This document shows positions 33,145-42,371 of a stretch of DNA of 64,000 nt, piece by piece. Position numbers and translations under genes: made by a program. The notes beneath the pieces are model-generated. The model worked only from the letters and a program-made list of their open reading frames with translations, searched no databases and had not been told where the DNA came from. Source of the stretch: Acidimicrobiales bacterium (GTDB lineage: Bacteria; Actinomycetota; Acidimicrobiia; Acidimicrobiales; SZUA-35). The DNA lies in NCBI GenBank assembly GCA_028285495.1, contig JANQPB010000029.1, positions 248,001 to 312,000 on the forward strand, written 5' to 3'. Positions within the stretch are counted from its first letter, which is position 1, and each line of letters starts with the position of its first letter.

Positions 33145-33645
33145 ATGCGCGACGCCATCCCGGCCCCGTTCGTCGGCCTGCGGACCGAGGTCAAGCCGGA
33201 GTGGATCGACGACAACGGGCACTTCAACGCCGGCTACTACTTCGTGGTCTTCGACCAGGCGGTCACCGACGTGATGAACTTCGTCGGTCTCGACGGGCAG
33301 CACCGGCGGCGCCACGACGTCACCACGTTCTCCGTCGAGGGACACATCACCTTCGAGCGGGAGATGAACCTGGGCGATCCCATCGAGATCCGGACGATCC
33401 TGCTCGACTGGGACGCCAAGAAGTTCCACTACATCAACCTCATGCACCACGGCACGGAGGGCTGGCTGGCCGCGACCAACGAGCTGCTGTCGATGCACAT
33501 CGCCAACGCCACCAGGCGGAGCGCGCCGATGGCGCCCGAGGTCCAGGAGCGGCTGGCCGCCATCCACGCCGCCCATGCCGCCCTTCCGGTCCCTCCGCAG
33601 GTCGGTCGGGTCATCGGCGTCCGATCGGGCCGAGCCGGTGGCTGA
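33145..33645 (+). CDS. Hotdog-fold acyl-CoA thioesterase (4HBT-like)
   Basis: A 166-residue hotdog protein. The N-terminal catalytic segment WIDDNGHFNAGYYFVVFDQA has the D-x-x-G-H-x-N pattern of 4-hydroxybenzoyl-CoA-thioesterase relatives. It also resembles carnitine/betainyl-CoA thioesterases. The later strand TFSVEGHITFEREMNLGDP is typical. It would hydrolyse a cytoplasmic acyl-CoA. It follows the hydrolase gene and overlaps the GNAT start by 8 bp. Confidence 0.82.
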   Translation: MRDAIPAPFVGLRTEVKPEWIDDNGHFNAGYYFVVFDQAVTDVMNFVGLDGQHRRRHDVTTFSVEGHITFEREMNLGDPIEIRTILLDWDAKKFHYINLMHHGTEGWLAATNELLSMHIANATRRSAPMAPEVQERLAAIHAAHAALPVPPQVGRVIGVRSGRAGG

Positions 33646-34126
33646 CGTCCCCGGGTCCGGCGATCCCGACGACGAGCACACCGTCCCCGACGACGTCGAG
33701 TTCGCCGACGACGAGGTCGTCCCGATCCGGGAGCTGGTCGAGCTCTACGAGTCGGTCAACTGGCTGCTGTACTCGACCGACCCGGATGGCCTCGCCAGGG
33801 CCGTCGACCGCTCGACCTACGTGGTGACGGCTCGCGACGCCGACGGTGAGCTGATCGGCCTCGCCCGCGGCGTGAGCGACGACGTGTCGATCCTGCACAT
33901 CCAGGACGTCCTGGTCCGCCCCGACCGCCAGCGGCAGGGCATCGGCCGGTTCCTGGTCCTGGTCGTCCTGCAGCGGTTCCGGCACGTCCGCCAGCGGGTC
34001 CTCCTGACCGACGACGAGCCGCGCCAGCTGGCCTTCTACCGCTCGCTCGGCTTCCAGAACGTGCGCGACATCGGCCGACCGGCGGTCAACGCCTTCGTGC
34101 AGTACCGGTCGGACCAGCCCGACTGA
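33638..34126 (+). CDS. GNAT-family N-acetyltransferase
   Basis: A 162-residue acetyltransferase from the GTG at 33638. An acidic N-terminal extension precedes the domain VPIRELVELYESVNW. The acetyl-CoA motif A is ILHIQDVLVRPDRQRQGIGRFLV, and motif B is QLAFYRSLGFQNV. Last gene of the P450 operon, converging on the phosphotransferase gene. Confidence 0.83.
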   Translation: MADVPGSGDPDDEHTVPDDVEFADDEVVPIRELVELYESVNWLLYSTDPDGLARAVDRSTYVVTARDADGELIGLARGVSDDVSILHIQDVLVRPDRQRQGIGRFLVLVVLQRFRHVRQRVLLTDDEPRQLAFYRSLGFQNVRDIGRPAVNAFVQYRSDQPD

Positions 34127-34154
34127 GTGGCCCGAGGGTCTGCCCGTCGCCGGC

Positions 34155-35270
34155 TCAGCGGTCGATCGAGGTCAACAGGTCGGCGGCCGTCGTCACCAGT
34201 GCGGGAAAGCGGTCTGCGACCGTCGCCATCCGCTCGTCGGTCGAGTCGCCGACCAGCCATCGGTGGTGGAGCTGTCGGACCACCACGGCCGTCTTCCACT
34301 GGGCGAAGGCGTCGTACCAGGGCGCCAGCGACACGTCGAGACCGGTCCGCTCGCCGTAGCGATCGGTGATCTCGGCTCTGGTCGGCAAGCCCATGCGCTC
34401 CAGCCCGTCGTGGCCGGTGCGGCGCGAGCCGTCGTCGCTCGGGTCGGGCCAGTAGTTGAGCAACGTCCCCAGGTCGCACAGGGGGTCGCCGAGCGTCGTC
34501 ATGTCCCAATCGAAGAACGCCGTCACCCGGTCCGGGTCGGCCGGGTCGAACAGGCAGTTGTCGAGCTTCAGGTCGTTGTGGATCAACGACACGCGCGGTG
34601 GTTGCGGGATCGAGGCCTCCAGCCGTCGATGCAGCTCACCCATCGCCTCGTCCCACTCGGGGTCGGCCACCAGCGTCCAGCGCTTGTGCCAGCCGCGGAC
34701 CTGGCGCGCCATGAACCCGTCCGGCCGGCCGAGGTCACCGAGGCCACACGCCTCGGGATCGAGCAGGTGGAACTCGGCGATGGCGTCGACGAGGGCCAAC
34801 CCGAGGCGGTGGCCGATCCGCTCGTGGCCCCGCATCGACGGGGGGATCACGCCGCGGACGACGTCGCCACGCCGGCGCTCCATGACAAAGGCGTCGGCCC
34901 CGGCGATCGCCGGGTCGTCGAGGAGCAGGTAGGCCCGGGGGGCCCGGTCGAAGTGGGCCCACAGCCGGGACAGAACCCGGTACTCGCGCTGCATGTCGTG
35001 GGCGCCCGGGGCGAGCGTGCCGAACGGTGGTCGGCGGAGGACCAGCTCGGTGTCGCCGAAGGCGATCAGGTAGGTCAGGTTGGCCGAGCCGTTGGGGAAC
35101 TGCTCGACCCTGAACGGGCCCGAGGTGTCGACGTCGGCCGGGAGGTGGTCCCGGAGGTGGGTCTCGATCCGCTCCCAGTCGAGGTCTTCGCCGGGGCGGA
35201 CCGGCGCCGTCTCGGGCGGGGCCTCGTCGGCGAAGGGGTCGACCGGGGGTGGCACGGGTGCGTCGGCCAT
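34155..35270 (-). CDS. APH-family phosphotransferase
   Basis: A 371-residue kinase-like protein of the aminoglycoside phosphotransferase/choline kinase superfamily, in the subgroup often linked to acyl-CoA dehydrogenases. The nucleotide loop is FPNGSANLTYLI, the substrate Lys/Arg strand VLRRPPFG, the catalytic loop HNDLKLDNCLFD and the metal-binding FDWDMTTLGDPLCDLG. A disordered Pro-rich N-terminus of about 30 residues precedes the domain. Likely phosphorylates a hydroxyl metabolite or hydroxyacyl compound, not an antibiotic. Confidence 0.85.
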   Translation of the reverse strand: MADAPVPPPVDPFADEAPPETAPVRPGEDLDWERIETHLRDHLPADVDTSGPFRVEQFPNGSANLTYLIAFGDTELVLRRPPFGTLAPGAHDMQREYRVLSRLWAHFDRAPRAYLLLDDPAIAGADAFVMERRRGDVVRGVIPPSMRGHERIGHRLGLALVDAIAEFHLLDPEACGLGDLGRPDGFMARQVRGWHKRWTLVADPEWDEAMGELHRRLEASIPQPPRVSLIHNDLKLDNCLFDPADPDRVTAFFDWDMTTLGDPLCDLGTLLNYWPDPSDDGSRRTGHDGLERMGLPTRAEITDRYGERTGLDVSLAPWYDAFAQWKTAVVVRQLHHRWLVGDSTDERMATVADRFPALVTTAADLLTSIDR

Positions 35271-35386
35271 GCCGAGATTCTCGGGCCGGCTGCGCCGCCG
35301 GCGCAAGCCCTCCCGGGACCGGTGTGGCGCCCCGGAGGGGCGGTGGAGGCGGGCCGAGCGAGCGGAAGCGGGCGTCGGCGGTGCCG

Positions 35387-36625
35387 TCAGACCCGGTCGG
35401 GGTCGGCGGTGGGGTCGATCTGCAACTGGCGCTCGGCCGGCCGGGCCGGCAGCACCGTCTTCACGTAGTCCTGCAGCGCCTCCGGGGTTGGTACCCCCCG
35501 CCCCTCGCGCTCCGACATGTAGTACCGGTGCTCCAGCAGGTGGTGGAACACCTCGGCCGGCTCCAGCCGGGTCAGGCCGTCGTCGGGGATGGCCTCGATG
35601 GCCGGCTCGTAGACCTCGGCCAGCCAGCGGGCGGCAGCCACCGCCGCCGGGGTCCTGCGACCGGTCGTCGTCTCCAGGTAGGCCCGGTAGCTGGCGATGT
35701 CGGCCAGCAGCCGCCTGGCCTGGTTCTCCTGGACCTCCAGGCCCGTGCGCTTTCGCAGCTCGCGGCTGTGGTGGCCCTCCTCGACCAGGATCGGTCGGAC
35801 CCGCAGGCCCGAGCCGTCGGCCTTGATCGCCAGCTCCTCGACGTCGAACCCGAGCTCGTTCAGGTGCCGGATCCGCTGGTCGATCCGCCACCGCTCGGTC
35901 GGCTGGTAGGTCTCGAGTCGGGTCAGCTCGTCCCACAGGCCCTCGTAGCGGGCCGCGAACTCGTCCGCGATGGCAAACGGGTCGACGTCCTCGTCGACCC
36001 GGCCGTCGGCCTGCAGGTTGAGGAGGCCGCCGGCGATGTTCTCCCTGGCGATGTCGATGTCGTGCTCCCGCATCCGGTCGCTCATCGACGTCGACCGCTC
36101 GGAGGTCTCCGCGTCGACCAGGTAGGCCATCAGCGCCCCGGCGTCTCGCCGGAACAGCGTGTTGGACAGCGAGCAGTCGCCCCAGTAGACGTGCTCGAGG
36201 TGCAGCCGGACCATCAGGACGACGCCGGCGTCGATCAGCTTGTCGGCCAGCGCCGGCCCTTCCCGCCCGAGCAGGTACCAGTAGGGGAGCGAGAAGTCGA
36301 GGTAGCGGGTGATCAGCGTGGCCCCGCCCGGGGCGTGTGACTCGGTGACCACACCGACGGGCTCGACCGTCGGCAGGTGCTCGCTCCGCAGCTCGACGAG
36401 CACGTCGTATTCGGCCCTGGCCGCCACCTCGCCCGTCTCCTTGAGGGCGTACACCCGGTCGTCGTAGCGGACGAAGCGGACAACGTGACGGCTGATGCCG
36501 TGCGCCATCTTCACCAGCCGGGGATGGCTCCACTGGGCCAGCGGCTGGTCCCACGGCAGGTCGAGGAAGTCGGGGTGGCCGCCGCGGGTGATGATCGAGA
36601 GCGAGCCGTCGTCGAGATCGGTCAT
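35387..36625 (-). CDS. DUF4032 (LPS-kinase-like) protein
   Basis: A 412-residue DUF4032 protein. The N-terminal half has kinase-like features: VYALKETGEVAARAEYDVL with the Lys, EHVYWGDCSLSNTLFR in the catalytic-loop position, and YLVDAETSE where DFG would be. The C-terminal half carries the DUF4032-specific region (HHLLEHRYYMSEREGRGV). The family is common in actinobacteria with unknown function. The preceding gene overlaps its ATG by 4 bp. Confidence 0.85.
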   Translation of the reverse strand: MTDLDDGSLSIITRGGHPDFLDLPWDQPLAQWSHPRLVKMAHGISRHVVRFVRYDDRVYALKETGEVAARAEYDVLVELRSEHLPTVEPVGVVTESHAPGGATLITRYLDFSLPYWYLLGREGPALADKLIDAGVVLMVRLHLEHVYWGDCSLSNTLFRRDAGALMAYLVDAETSERSTSMSDRMREHDIDIARENIAGGLLNLQADGRVDEDVDPFAIADEFAARYEGLWDELTRLETYQPTERWRIDQRIRHLNELGFDVEELAIKADGSGLRVRPILVEEGHHSRELRKRTGLEVQENQARRLLADIASYRAYLETTTGRRTPAAVAAARWLAEVYEPAIEAIPDDGLTRLEPAEVFHHLLEHRYYMSEREGRGVPTPEALQDYVKTVLPARPAERQLQIDPTADPDRV

Positions 36626-36969
36626 CGGCCGACCGGGCCGCTCGGCCCGAGGTCACCCGGGCGGGTCGGCGGCGGGTAGTAGCGGTCGACCAGACGGTGG
36701 TCGAACAGCCGGTTGGCCTCCCGCTGGATGCAGAAGTCGGCGCGCGCCCGCTCGTAGTTGGCGAAGGCCTGCCGGTAGTCGTGGTCGGCCGAGCGGCGGC
36801 CGGCGACGTCACCGGCCCGATCGGCCAGGACCAACCGGTGTCTGGCCTCGGCGCAGCCGGCCACGGCGTTGGCCAGCCGTCGGCCGGCCCGGCCGAGGGC
36901 GCTGGCCCGCTCGGCGTTCAGGTCCTGCTCGACGAGGGCGTGGAACTGGGCGGAGGTTCCCGTGTCCAT
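36622..36969 (-). CDS. Hypothetical helical protein
   Basis: A 115-residue, largely helical protein rich in Ala/Arg (FHALVEQDLNAERASALGRA, HDYRQAFANYERARADF) with a short unstructured Pro/Gly tail. It overlaps the DUF4032 start (ATGA) and is probably its partner. No family recognised. Confidence 0.65.
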   Translation of the reverse strand: MDTGTSAQFHALVEQDLNAERASALGRAGRRLANAVAGCAEARHRLVLADRAGDVAGRRSADHDYRQAFANYERARADFCIQREANRLFDHRLVDRYYPPPTRPGDLGPSGPVGR

Positions 36970-37004
36970 GCCCCCCAGTCAACCGGATCGGCCGGGTCGA
37001 ACCA

Positions 37005-37664
37005 CTACCGGGTGTCCGGCGGCACCGACCCCGAGGTGGCCCGCAGGTGGACCACCCGGATGGGGACGTCGCCGAGCTCGTCGCTGGCCGGCAGGTAGGG
37101 CTGGGGCTCGGACACCGCCTCGATCCGGCAGCGGTCGGCGGCGGCCAGTCGCTCGAGGGCGGCCATCGTGTCCCGCTCGGCCCAGAGGTCGTCCCGCTGG
37201 GTGAACAGCACCGACCCGTCGCCGACGACGGCCCGGCAGAACTCGCCGACGACCGCCTCGACATCGGGGAGATAGGTCATGACGCCGACGCAGACCAGCG
37301 CGGCGAAGGCGCCGTCGGGCCAGGGGAGGGGCTCGGACTGGAGATCGAGCTCGGTCAGGTCCCGGTAGGCGCCCGTGGCGGCGGCGATCTCCAGCGACTT
37401 CGGCGACAGGTCGACCCCGGAGACCTGGGCGAAGCCGGCGTCGACCAGGTGTCGGCCGACCAGGCCGGTACCGCAGCCGACGTCGAGCACCGGTCTGGCC
37501 CCGGGCTGGACCGCCCGCAGCCGTTCGACCACCGCCGCCGGCGCCCGGTACGACCAGGCTTGCAGGTCGCGGTCGTACCCGTCGGCCCACGCGTCGTAGA
37601 TGGCGGCGACGGCCTCGGGATCGTGCTGTCCCTGCCGGAGCCAGTCGGGGTCGCGCTCGGCCAT
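37005..37664 (-). CDS. Class I SAM-dependent methyltransferase
   Basis: A 219-residue methyltransferase. Motif I is VLDVGCGTGLVGRHL, with acidic residue in GVDLSPKSLEIA; later strands TELDLQSEPLPWPDGAFAALVCVGVM fit the Methyltransf_11/12 group. The N-terminus (AIYDAWADGYDRDLQAW) matches Williams-Beuren/WBSCR27-like enzymes. Substrate unknown. Lies 34 bp before the 36969 gene start on the same strand. Confidence 0.87.
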   Translation of the reverse strand: MAERDPDWLRQGQHDPEAVAAIYDAWADGYDRDLQAWSYRAPAAVVERLRAVQPGARPVLDVGCGTGLVGRHLVDAGFAQVSGVDLSPKSLEIAAATGAYRDLTELDLQSEPLPWPDGAFAALVCVGVMTYLPDVEAVVGEFCRAVVGDGSVLFTQRDDLWAERDTMAALERLAAADRCRIEAVSEPQPYLPASDELGDVPIRVVHLRATSGSVPPDTR

Positions 37665-37732
37665 CGCCCGACCCTATGCGATGCCCGCCGGCCACCGCCC
37701 CTCGGCCGGGGCGATCGGATCGGGGGGAGGGC

Positions 37733-38236
37733 TCAGGCCTCCTTCAGCAGTCCGTCGTCGACGTCGTACACGAAGCCGCGGATGTGGTCCTTGTGGAGGA
37801 TGAACGGGCTGTGCTGGAGGCGGGCGATCGACTGGCGGACGTCGACGAACGGGTCGTCGAAGCCCTCGACCGACCAGGTCGGCTTCACGCCGGTGTCGGC
37901 TTCGAGCTGCCGGCGGAACTCGGCCTCGTCGACGTGGTGCAGGCCGCAGCGGGTGTGGTGGATGAGCACGATCTCCCGGGTGCCCAGGGCCCGCTGCGAC
38001 AGGCACAGCGAGCGGATCACGTCGTCGGTGACGATCCCGCCGCCGTTGGCGATGACATGGGCGTCGCCGTTGTTCAGCCCGAGCAGGGCCAGCACGTCGA
38101 GCCTGGCGTCCATGCAGGCCACGACGGCCAGCCCGAGCGCAGGCCTGCCGGAGAGATCGGCGTCGGCGAACGCATCGGCGTAGTTCCGGTTGCGTTCGAG
38201 CAGTTCGTCGACGATTGGTGTGAAATCGGTGCTCAC
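37733..38236 (-). CDS. Beta-carbonic anhydrase
   Basis: A 167-residue beta-class carbonic anhydrase interconverting CO2 and bicarbonate in the cytoplasm. Zinc ligands are C41 (VACMDARLD), H94 and C97 (HHTRCGL); the D43-R45 dyad is present. Length and motif spacing fit the short actinobacterial type, like mycobacterial Rv1284. It lies next to htpX and the Mrp operon, on the same strand but with its own 73-bp spacer. In view of the DabB-DabA fusion in the same window it may supply CO2/bicarbonate balance. GTG start. Confidence 0.92.
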   Translation of the reverse strand: MSTDFTPIVDELLERNRNYADAFADADLSGRPALGLAVVACMDARLDVLALLGLNNGDAHVIANGGGIVTDDVIRSLCLSQRALGTREIVLIHHTRCGLHHVDEAEFRRQLEADTGVKPTWSVEGFDDPFVDVRQSIARLQHSPFILHKDHIRGFVYDVDDGLLKEA

Positions 38237-38309
38237 GGCGTCTCCTACACGGTCATCGGGAGAGTCCGCCGCCAGCGTAGCTCCGTGTTCTGGCTCGGAG
38301 CCCGGACGG

Positions 38310-39188
38310 TCAGGCGCTCGGGATCGCCCCGTAGCCCATCAGCCGCTCGATGCGGTCCTCGGTGCTGGGGTGGGTCGAGAACAGCCTGGCCATGTCCGGG
38401 CCCCTCCGGCTCCGTCGCAGCCCGGCCAGCGGGTTGTGGATGTAGGCGTGGGCCTGGGCCGGCGCCACGTCCATCGGGGCCCGGGTGGCCAGGGTCTCGA
38501 TCCGGCGGAGGGCCCGGGCGAGGGGCTCGCCGGTTCCGAGCAGCTCGGCGGCGCCCCGATCGGCCTCGAACTCCCGCGATCGGCTGATCGCCATCTGCAG
38601 CACGCTGGCCGCCAGCGGGGCCAGCAGGGCGGTGGCGATCAGGGCGATCGGGTTCGGGTTCTCGTCGTCGCCGCCGCCGAACATCGTCGCCCACATCGCC
38701 ATGTTGGCGATGAAGGAGATTGCGGTGGCGATGGCGGCCGCCACGGAGCCGATCAGGATGTCGCGGTGCTTCACGTGCATCAGCTCGTGGGCCATCACCG
38801 CCGCCACCTCGTCGTGCGGGAGCGCCTGCAGGAGGCCCTCGGTTGCGCAGACGACGGCGTGGTTCGGGTTGCGGCCGGTGGCGAACGCGTTCGGCTGCAT
38901 CTCGGGCGAGATGGCCACGGTCGGCATCGGCATGCCGGCCCGCTGGGCCAGCTCGGCCACGGTCGAGTAGAGCTGCGGGTGGTCGTTCGGCCCGATCACC
39001 TGGGCCCGGGCGGATCGGAGGGCCAGCTTGTCGCTGAACCAGTAGCTCGAGCCGACCATGACCAGGGCCAGGACGAGGCCGATGATCAGGGCGCCGCTCG
39101 AGCCGCCGCCGAGGACCCCGGCGACGGTGACGATGAGCCCGCCGAGGGTGGCGAGCAGGACGGTGGTTTTCATGGTGTTACGGATCAT
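38310..39188 (-). CDS. htpX: HtpX-type membrane zinc metalloprotease
   Basis: A 292-residue M48B protease. The zinc motif is AVMAHELMHVKHRD and the third ligand Glu is in SREFEADRGAAEL. Two N-terminal helices and further hydrophobic segments (SVAAAIATAISFIANMAMWA, ALIATALLAPLAASVLQMA) fit HtpX, which degrades misfolded membrane proteins at the cytoplasmic side. The ATG at 39188 is preferred (GAGAGGAG before it) over an ATG at 39206. It overlaps the end of mrpG by 11 bp, so it may serve quality control of the large Mrp complex. Confidence 0.92.
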   Translation of the reverse strand: MIRNTMKTTVLLATLGGLIVTVAGVLGGGSSGALIIGLVLALVMVGSSYWFSDKLALRSARAQVIGPNDHPQLYSTVAELAQRAGMPMPTVAISPEMQPNAFATGRNPNHAVVCATEGLLQALPHDEVAAVMAHELMHVKHRDILIGSVAAAIATAISFIANMAMWATMFGGGDDENPNPIALIATALLAPLAASVLQMAISRSREFEADRGAAELLGTGEPLARALRRIETLATRAPMDVAPAQAHAYIHNPLAGLRRSRRGPDMARLFSTHPSTEDRIERLMGYGAIPSA

Positions 39189-39555
39189 GGAGGTGCTCCT
39201 CTCCATCTGGCGGGTGTGCCGACGACGGCACGGTTTCGGGGTCGATCGGTTGGCCGGCCAGCTCGTCGACGGCCGGCCGGGTGGTCGGGTCGGTGCGGTG
39301 GACCGCCCGGAAGAGCAGGTGGATGCCGACCGGGAGGGTCAACGTCAGGGCGGCCGCGGCGAGCAGCAGCCTGGCTGCGTCGTTGGCGCCGAGCTCGATC
39401 GAGGCGCCGCCGGCGGCGATCAGGAAGGCGATCGGGGCCGCCTTGCCCGCAGCATGGAACCGGGCGTACGGGCTGTTGAAGCGGACGAGGCCGAATCCGG
39501 CGAGGAGGGCGACGGCGCTGCCGGCGAGGATCAGGATCGCGGCGACCGGATTCAC
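39178..39555 (-). CDS. mrpG: Mrp antiporter subunit G
   Basis: A 125-residue subunit with three helices (AILILAGSAVALLAGFGLV, AAPIAFLIAAGGASIEL, LLLAAAALTLTLPVGIHLLF) and the MrpG motif GLVRFNSPYARFHAAGKA. The acidic C-terminal tail is cytoplasmic. Last antiporter gene of the operon; starts with an ATGA overlap after mrpF and overlaps htpX. Confidence 0.92.
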   Translation of the reverse strand: MNPVAAILILAGSAVALLAGFGLVRFNSPYARFHAAGKAAPIAFLIAAGGASIELGANDAARLLLAAAALTLTLPVGIHLLFRAVHRTDPTTRPAVDELAGQPIDPETVPSSAHPPDGEEHLHDP

Positions 39556-39812
39556 TCTCGCCCCCTTCCGTTCTCGATGAACTGGCTGGCGGCCACCGTG
39601 GCCGTGAAGCCGATGATGGCGATGACGACCAGCAGGTTGATGTAGGCGGTGTCGCCGGTCCCGGCGGCCCGGACGACGATGGCCCCCATGAGGCTCATGA
39701 GGGCGACGTCGAGGGCGGCGACCCGATCGGCCAGACCGGGCCCGACCAGGAGGCGGATCGTGGCGCAGGCGCCACTGACCACGAAGCAGACGATGGCGAT
39801 CGAGGCGATCAT
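39552..39812 (-). CDS. mrpF: Mrp antiporter subunit F
   Basis: An 86-residue, three-helix subunit. Typical MrpF features are IRLLVGPGLADRVAALDVAL and the final helix YINLLVVIAIIGFTATVAAS. The ATG at 39812 overlaps the stop of mrpE by 4 bp, and its own stop overlaps mrpG. Essential small membrane subunit in characterised Mrp complexes. Confidence 0.92.
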   Translation of the reverse strand: MIASIAIVCFVVSGACATIRLLVGPGLADRVAALDVALMSLMGAIVVRAAGTGDTAYINLLVVIAIIGFTATVAASQFIENGRGRE

Positions 39813-40396
39813 GATCCGCTCACCGCCGTGTCGTCGGCCGGCTCGGCGTCCGCGCCGACGCTGTCGTGGGGGAAGGCCGCACAGGCGAGATCGGACAGCT
39901 CCTGGACATGGGCGATGACCTCCTCCTTGTCCTCGCGGTGCAGGAGGTGGACGTACAGCACGTTCCGGTCGAAGTCGGTGGTGACCACCGCCGTGCCAGG
40001 GGTGACCGTGATGCCGACGACGAGCAGGAGGTAGTGGTGCCTGGCCTGCTCGGTCAGGGGCACGGCGACGATGGCCTCGTCGCCCTGGCCGGGGGTGAGG
40101 ACCTCCCGGGTCACCGAGTACGTCGAGAGGACCAGGTCCTTGGCCACCAGGTAGGCCAGCCGGCCGAGCGGCTTGAGCCGGACGCGGCCCGAGGTGATGC
40201 CGTCGAGGCCGGTCCGGTTGTAGACGCCGTAGGCGACGATGGCGCCGGAGACGGCGATCCCGGAGAGGACGTTGGCCACCGTGATCGAGCCCCACAGGGC
40301 GCACCAGGCGAGCGTGAGGGCCAGGATCAGCAGCGCGTGCTTCGCTCGCATCTGCCGCACGAGGGCGGCGGCACCGTCGGTGATCGCCGCGGTCAT
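39809..40396 (-). CDS. mrpE: Mrp antiporter subunit E
   Basis: A 195-residue subunit with N-terminal helices (LLILALTLAWCALWGSI and VLSGIAVSGAIVAYGVY), then the MrpE cytoplasmic domain containing LLVVGITVTPGTAVVTTDFD and LYVHLLHREDKEEVIAHVQ. A 30-residue acidic tail is extra compared with usual MrpE length (about 160). Overlaps mrpD (40393) and mrpF by 4 bp each. Confidence 0.92.
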   Translation of the reverse strand: MTAAITDGAAALVRQMRAKHALLILALTLAWCALWGSITVANVLSGIAVSGAIVAYGVYNRTGLDGITSGRVRLKPLGRLAYLVAKDLVLSTYSVTREVLTPGQGDEAIVAVPLTEQARHHYLLLVVGITVTPGTAVVTTDFDRNVLYVHLLHREDKEEVIAHVQELSDLACAAFPHDSVGADAEPADDTAVSGS

Positions 40397-41904
40397 GACA
40401 GGACCTCGCTGATGTATCGATCCGGGTTGACCAGATCGTCGGCCGCCCGATCGCTCATGTCCCACAGCGGCCCGGCGAACAGTGCGACCGCCAGGGTGCC
40501 GGCGACGGCGATGCCGGTGGTGGCCTCCATGACGTAGCGGCGGCGGCCGGCGCCGGCGTAGGCGTCTTGGGCTGGCGGGCCGTCGGGCGAGTCCGGCGTC
40601 GGCTCGGGCTCGTCGCCCCAGAAGACGTTGAGCCAGATCTTCGTCATCGACAGCAGGGTCAGGATGCTGGCGAGGAGCGACACGACCACGATGGGGATCG
40701 AGCTGGCGGCGACGCCGGCGTCGACGAGGGCCAGCTTGGCCACGAAGCCGGAGAACGGCGGGAGGCCGGCCAGGCTGAGGGCCGGCAGGGCGAACAGCAG
40801 CGCGATGATCGGACGGCGCCTCGCCAGGCCGCCGATCTCGTCGAGGGCCGAGGTGTCCTCGGCGTCCTCGATCAGGCCGCCGACCAGGAACAGAACGGTC
40901 TTGACCGGGATCTGGTGGACCAGGAAGATCACGGTGCCGGCCACGCCGGCGACGGTGAACAGGCCGACGCCCATCAGCATGTAGCCGATCTGGCTGACGG
41001 TGTGGAACGACAGGATCCGCTTGATGTCGTCCTGGGCCAGGGCGCCCGACACCCCGATGAGCATCGTGGCCCCGGCGACGACGAGGATCACGGGGCCGAG
41101 CTCCTCCATGCCGGTCAGGGTGTTGAAGCGGACGATGGCGTAGACGCCGATCTTGGTCAGCAGGCCGGCGAAGACCGCCGTGATCGTGGTCGGTGCGGTG
41201 GGGTAGCTGTCCGGCAGCCACGAGAACAGGGGGAAGGCGGCGGCCTTGGTGCCGAACACGACGAGGAACCACAGCCCGATGCCCAGGCGGGTGCCGCTGT
41301 CCAGCTCGGGGATGCGCTCGGCCAGCAGGGCCATGTTGACCGTGCCGGTGGCGGCGTAGACGAAGGCGACCCCGAGCAGGAACAGCGTCGAGGCCATGAG
41401 GTTCATGACCACGTAGGTCATGCCGGCGTTGATCTGGCCACGGTGGCCCTGGTGGGTCAGCAGGACGTAGCTGCAGACCAGGATCATCTCGAAGGCGACG
41501 AACAGGGTGAACAGGTCGCCGGTGAGGAACGCGAGCGAGACCCCGGAGCTGAGGACGAGCAGGATCGGGCCGGCCACCTCCGGGTCCGCGCCCCAGACCG
41601 TCCGTCGCTGGGCGATGGCGAAGATCTCGACGACGAGGATGGTGGCGAGGGCGACCATCAGGATCAGCGAGGCGAACAGGTCGGCCACCAGCACGATCCC
41701 GAGCTCCGGGTCCCAGCCGCCGATCCGGACGACGACGGATCCGTTGGCCCGGACCTCGGCCAGGAGCCAGATCGAGCCGATGGCCGACGCGGCCAGGGAT
41801 CCGAGCGTGATGGCGTCGCTGAGCAGGGCCCGGCTGCGGGCCAGCAGGCCGCCGGCGGCGGCGATGATGGGAACGACGATCAGGAGGGCCACCACGTTGC
41901 TCAT
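40393..41904 (-). CDS. mrpD: Mrp antiporter subunit D
   Basis: A 503-residue NuoM/N-like subunit with about 14 helices. The helix-5 Glu in LFVAFEMILVCSYVLLTH, the Lys in KAAAFPLFSWLPDSYPTAPT and the Lys in AVFAGLLTKIGVYAIVRF mark the proton/sodium path. Gene order A-B-C-D and flanking mrpC/E separate it from respiratory complex I subunits. Overlaps on both sides. Confidence 0.94.
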   Translation of the reverse strand: MSNVVALLIVVPIIAAAGGLLARSRALLSDAITLGSLAASAIGSIWLLAEVRANGSVVVRIGGWDPELGIVLVADLFASLILMVALATILVVEIFAIAQRRTVWGADPEVAGPILLVLSSGVSLAFLTGDLFTLFVAFEMILVCSYVLLTHQGHRGQINAGMTYVVMNLMASTLFLLGVAFVYAATGTVNMALLAERIPELDSGTRLGIGLWFLVVFGTKAAAFPLFSWLPDSYPTAPTTITAVFAGLLTKIGVYAIVRFNTLTGMEELGPVILVVAGATMLIGVSGALAQDDIKRILSFHTVSQIGYMLMGVGLFTVAGVAGTVIFLVHQIPVKTVLFLVGGLIEDAEDTSALDEIGGLARRRPIIALLFALPALSLAGLPPFSGFVAKLALVDAGVAASSIPIVVVSLLASILTLLSMTKIWLNVFWGDEPEPTPDSPDGPPAQDAYAGAGRRRYVMEATTGIAVAGTLAVALFAGPLWDMSDRAADDLVNPDRYISEVLS

Positions 41905-42371
41905 GACGCCGCCGGCTCCTGGGTCGTCACGCCGCGTCCGACCGGGACGCCGTCGTCGAGCCGGTCGCCGGCGTCGGTCTCCGACGGTGCCGGGCGGGCC
42001 TCCGCATCCCCGTCATCGGTTCCGGTCTCGTCGTCGGCGATCCGACGGTCCTCGAGGTCGTCTTCGACGAGGTCGTCGCCCGTCAGCTCGTTCTGGCGTC
42101 TGGCCAGAGCCAGCAGGAACAGGGTCAGGCCGAACGAGATCACGATCGCCGTCAGCGACAGCGCCTGGGGGAGCGGGTTGGCCGCCGTGTCGTCGACCCG
42201 GTCGGCCAGCGGTGGCTGGGCGGCCCGCCCGCCGGCCCCGAGCAGCGACAGGACGGCGGCGTGGCCGAGCATCGAGAAGCCGAGGACGATGCGGGACAAC
42301 GACCGGGCGGTCACCAGGTACACACCGACGCCGACGAGACCGGCGATGGCCAGGAGCAGCGCCGCGCTCAT
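41901..42371 (-). CDS. mrpC: Mrp antiporter subunit C
   Basis: A 156-residue NuoK-like subunit: helices LLLAIAGLVGVGVYLVTARS, SRIVLGFSMLGHAAVLSLLG, and PLPQALSLTAIVISFGLTLFLLAL with the conserved DPLPQALxLTAIVI motif (here NPLPQALSLTAIVI). The 45-residue Asp-rich cytoplasmic tail is longer than usual. ATG at 42371; 4-bp overlaps with mrpB and mrpD. Confidence 0.93.
   Translation of the reverse strand: MSAALLLAIAGLVGVGVYLVTARSLSRIVLGFSMLGHAAVLSLLGAGGRAAQPPLADRVDDTAANPLPQALSLTAIVISFGLTLFLLALARRQNELTGDDLVEDDLEDRRIADDETGTDDGDAEARPAPSETDAGDRLDDGVPVGRGVTTQEPAAS

Noticed and set aside
34155..35270. Phosphotransferase considered as an aminoglycoside resistance gene
   Set aside because: It belongs to the large metabolic subgroup of the APH superfamily; no feature points to antibiotic substrates.
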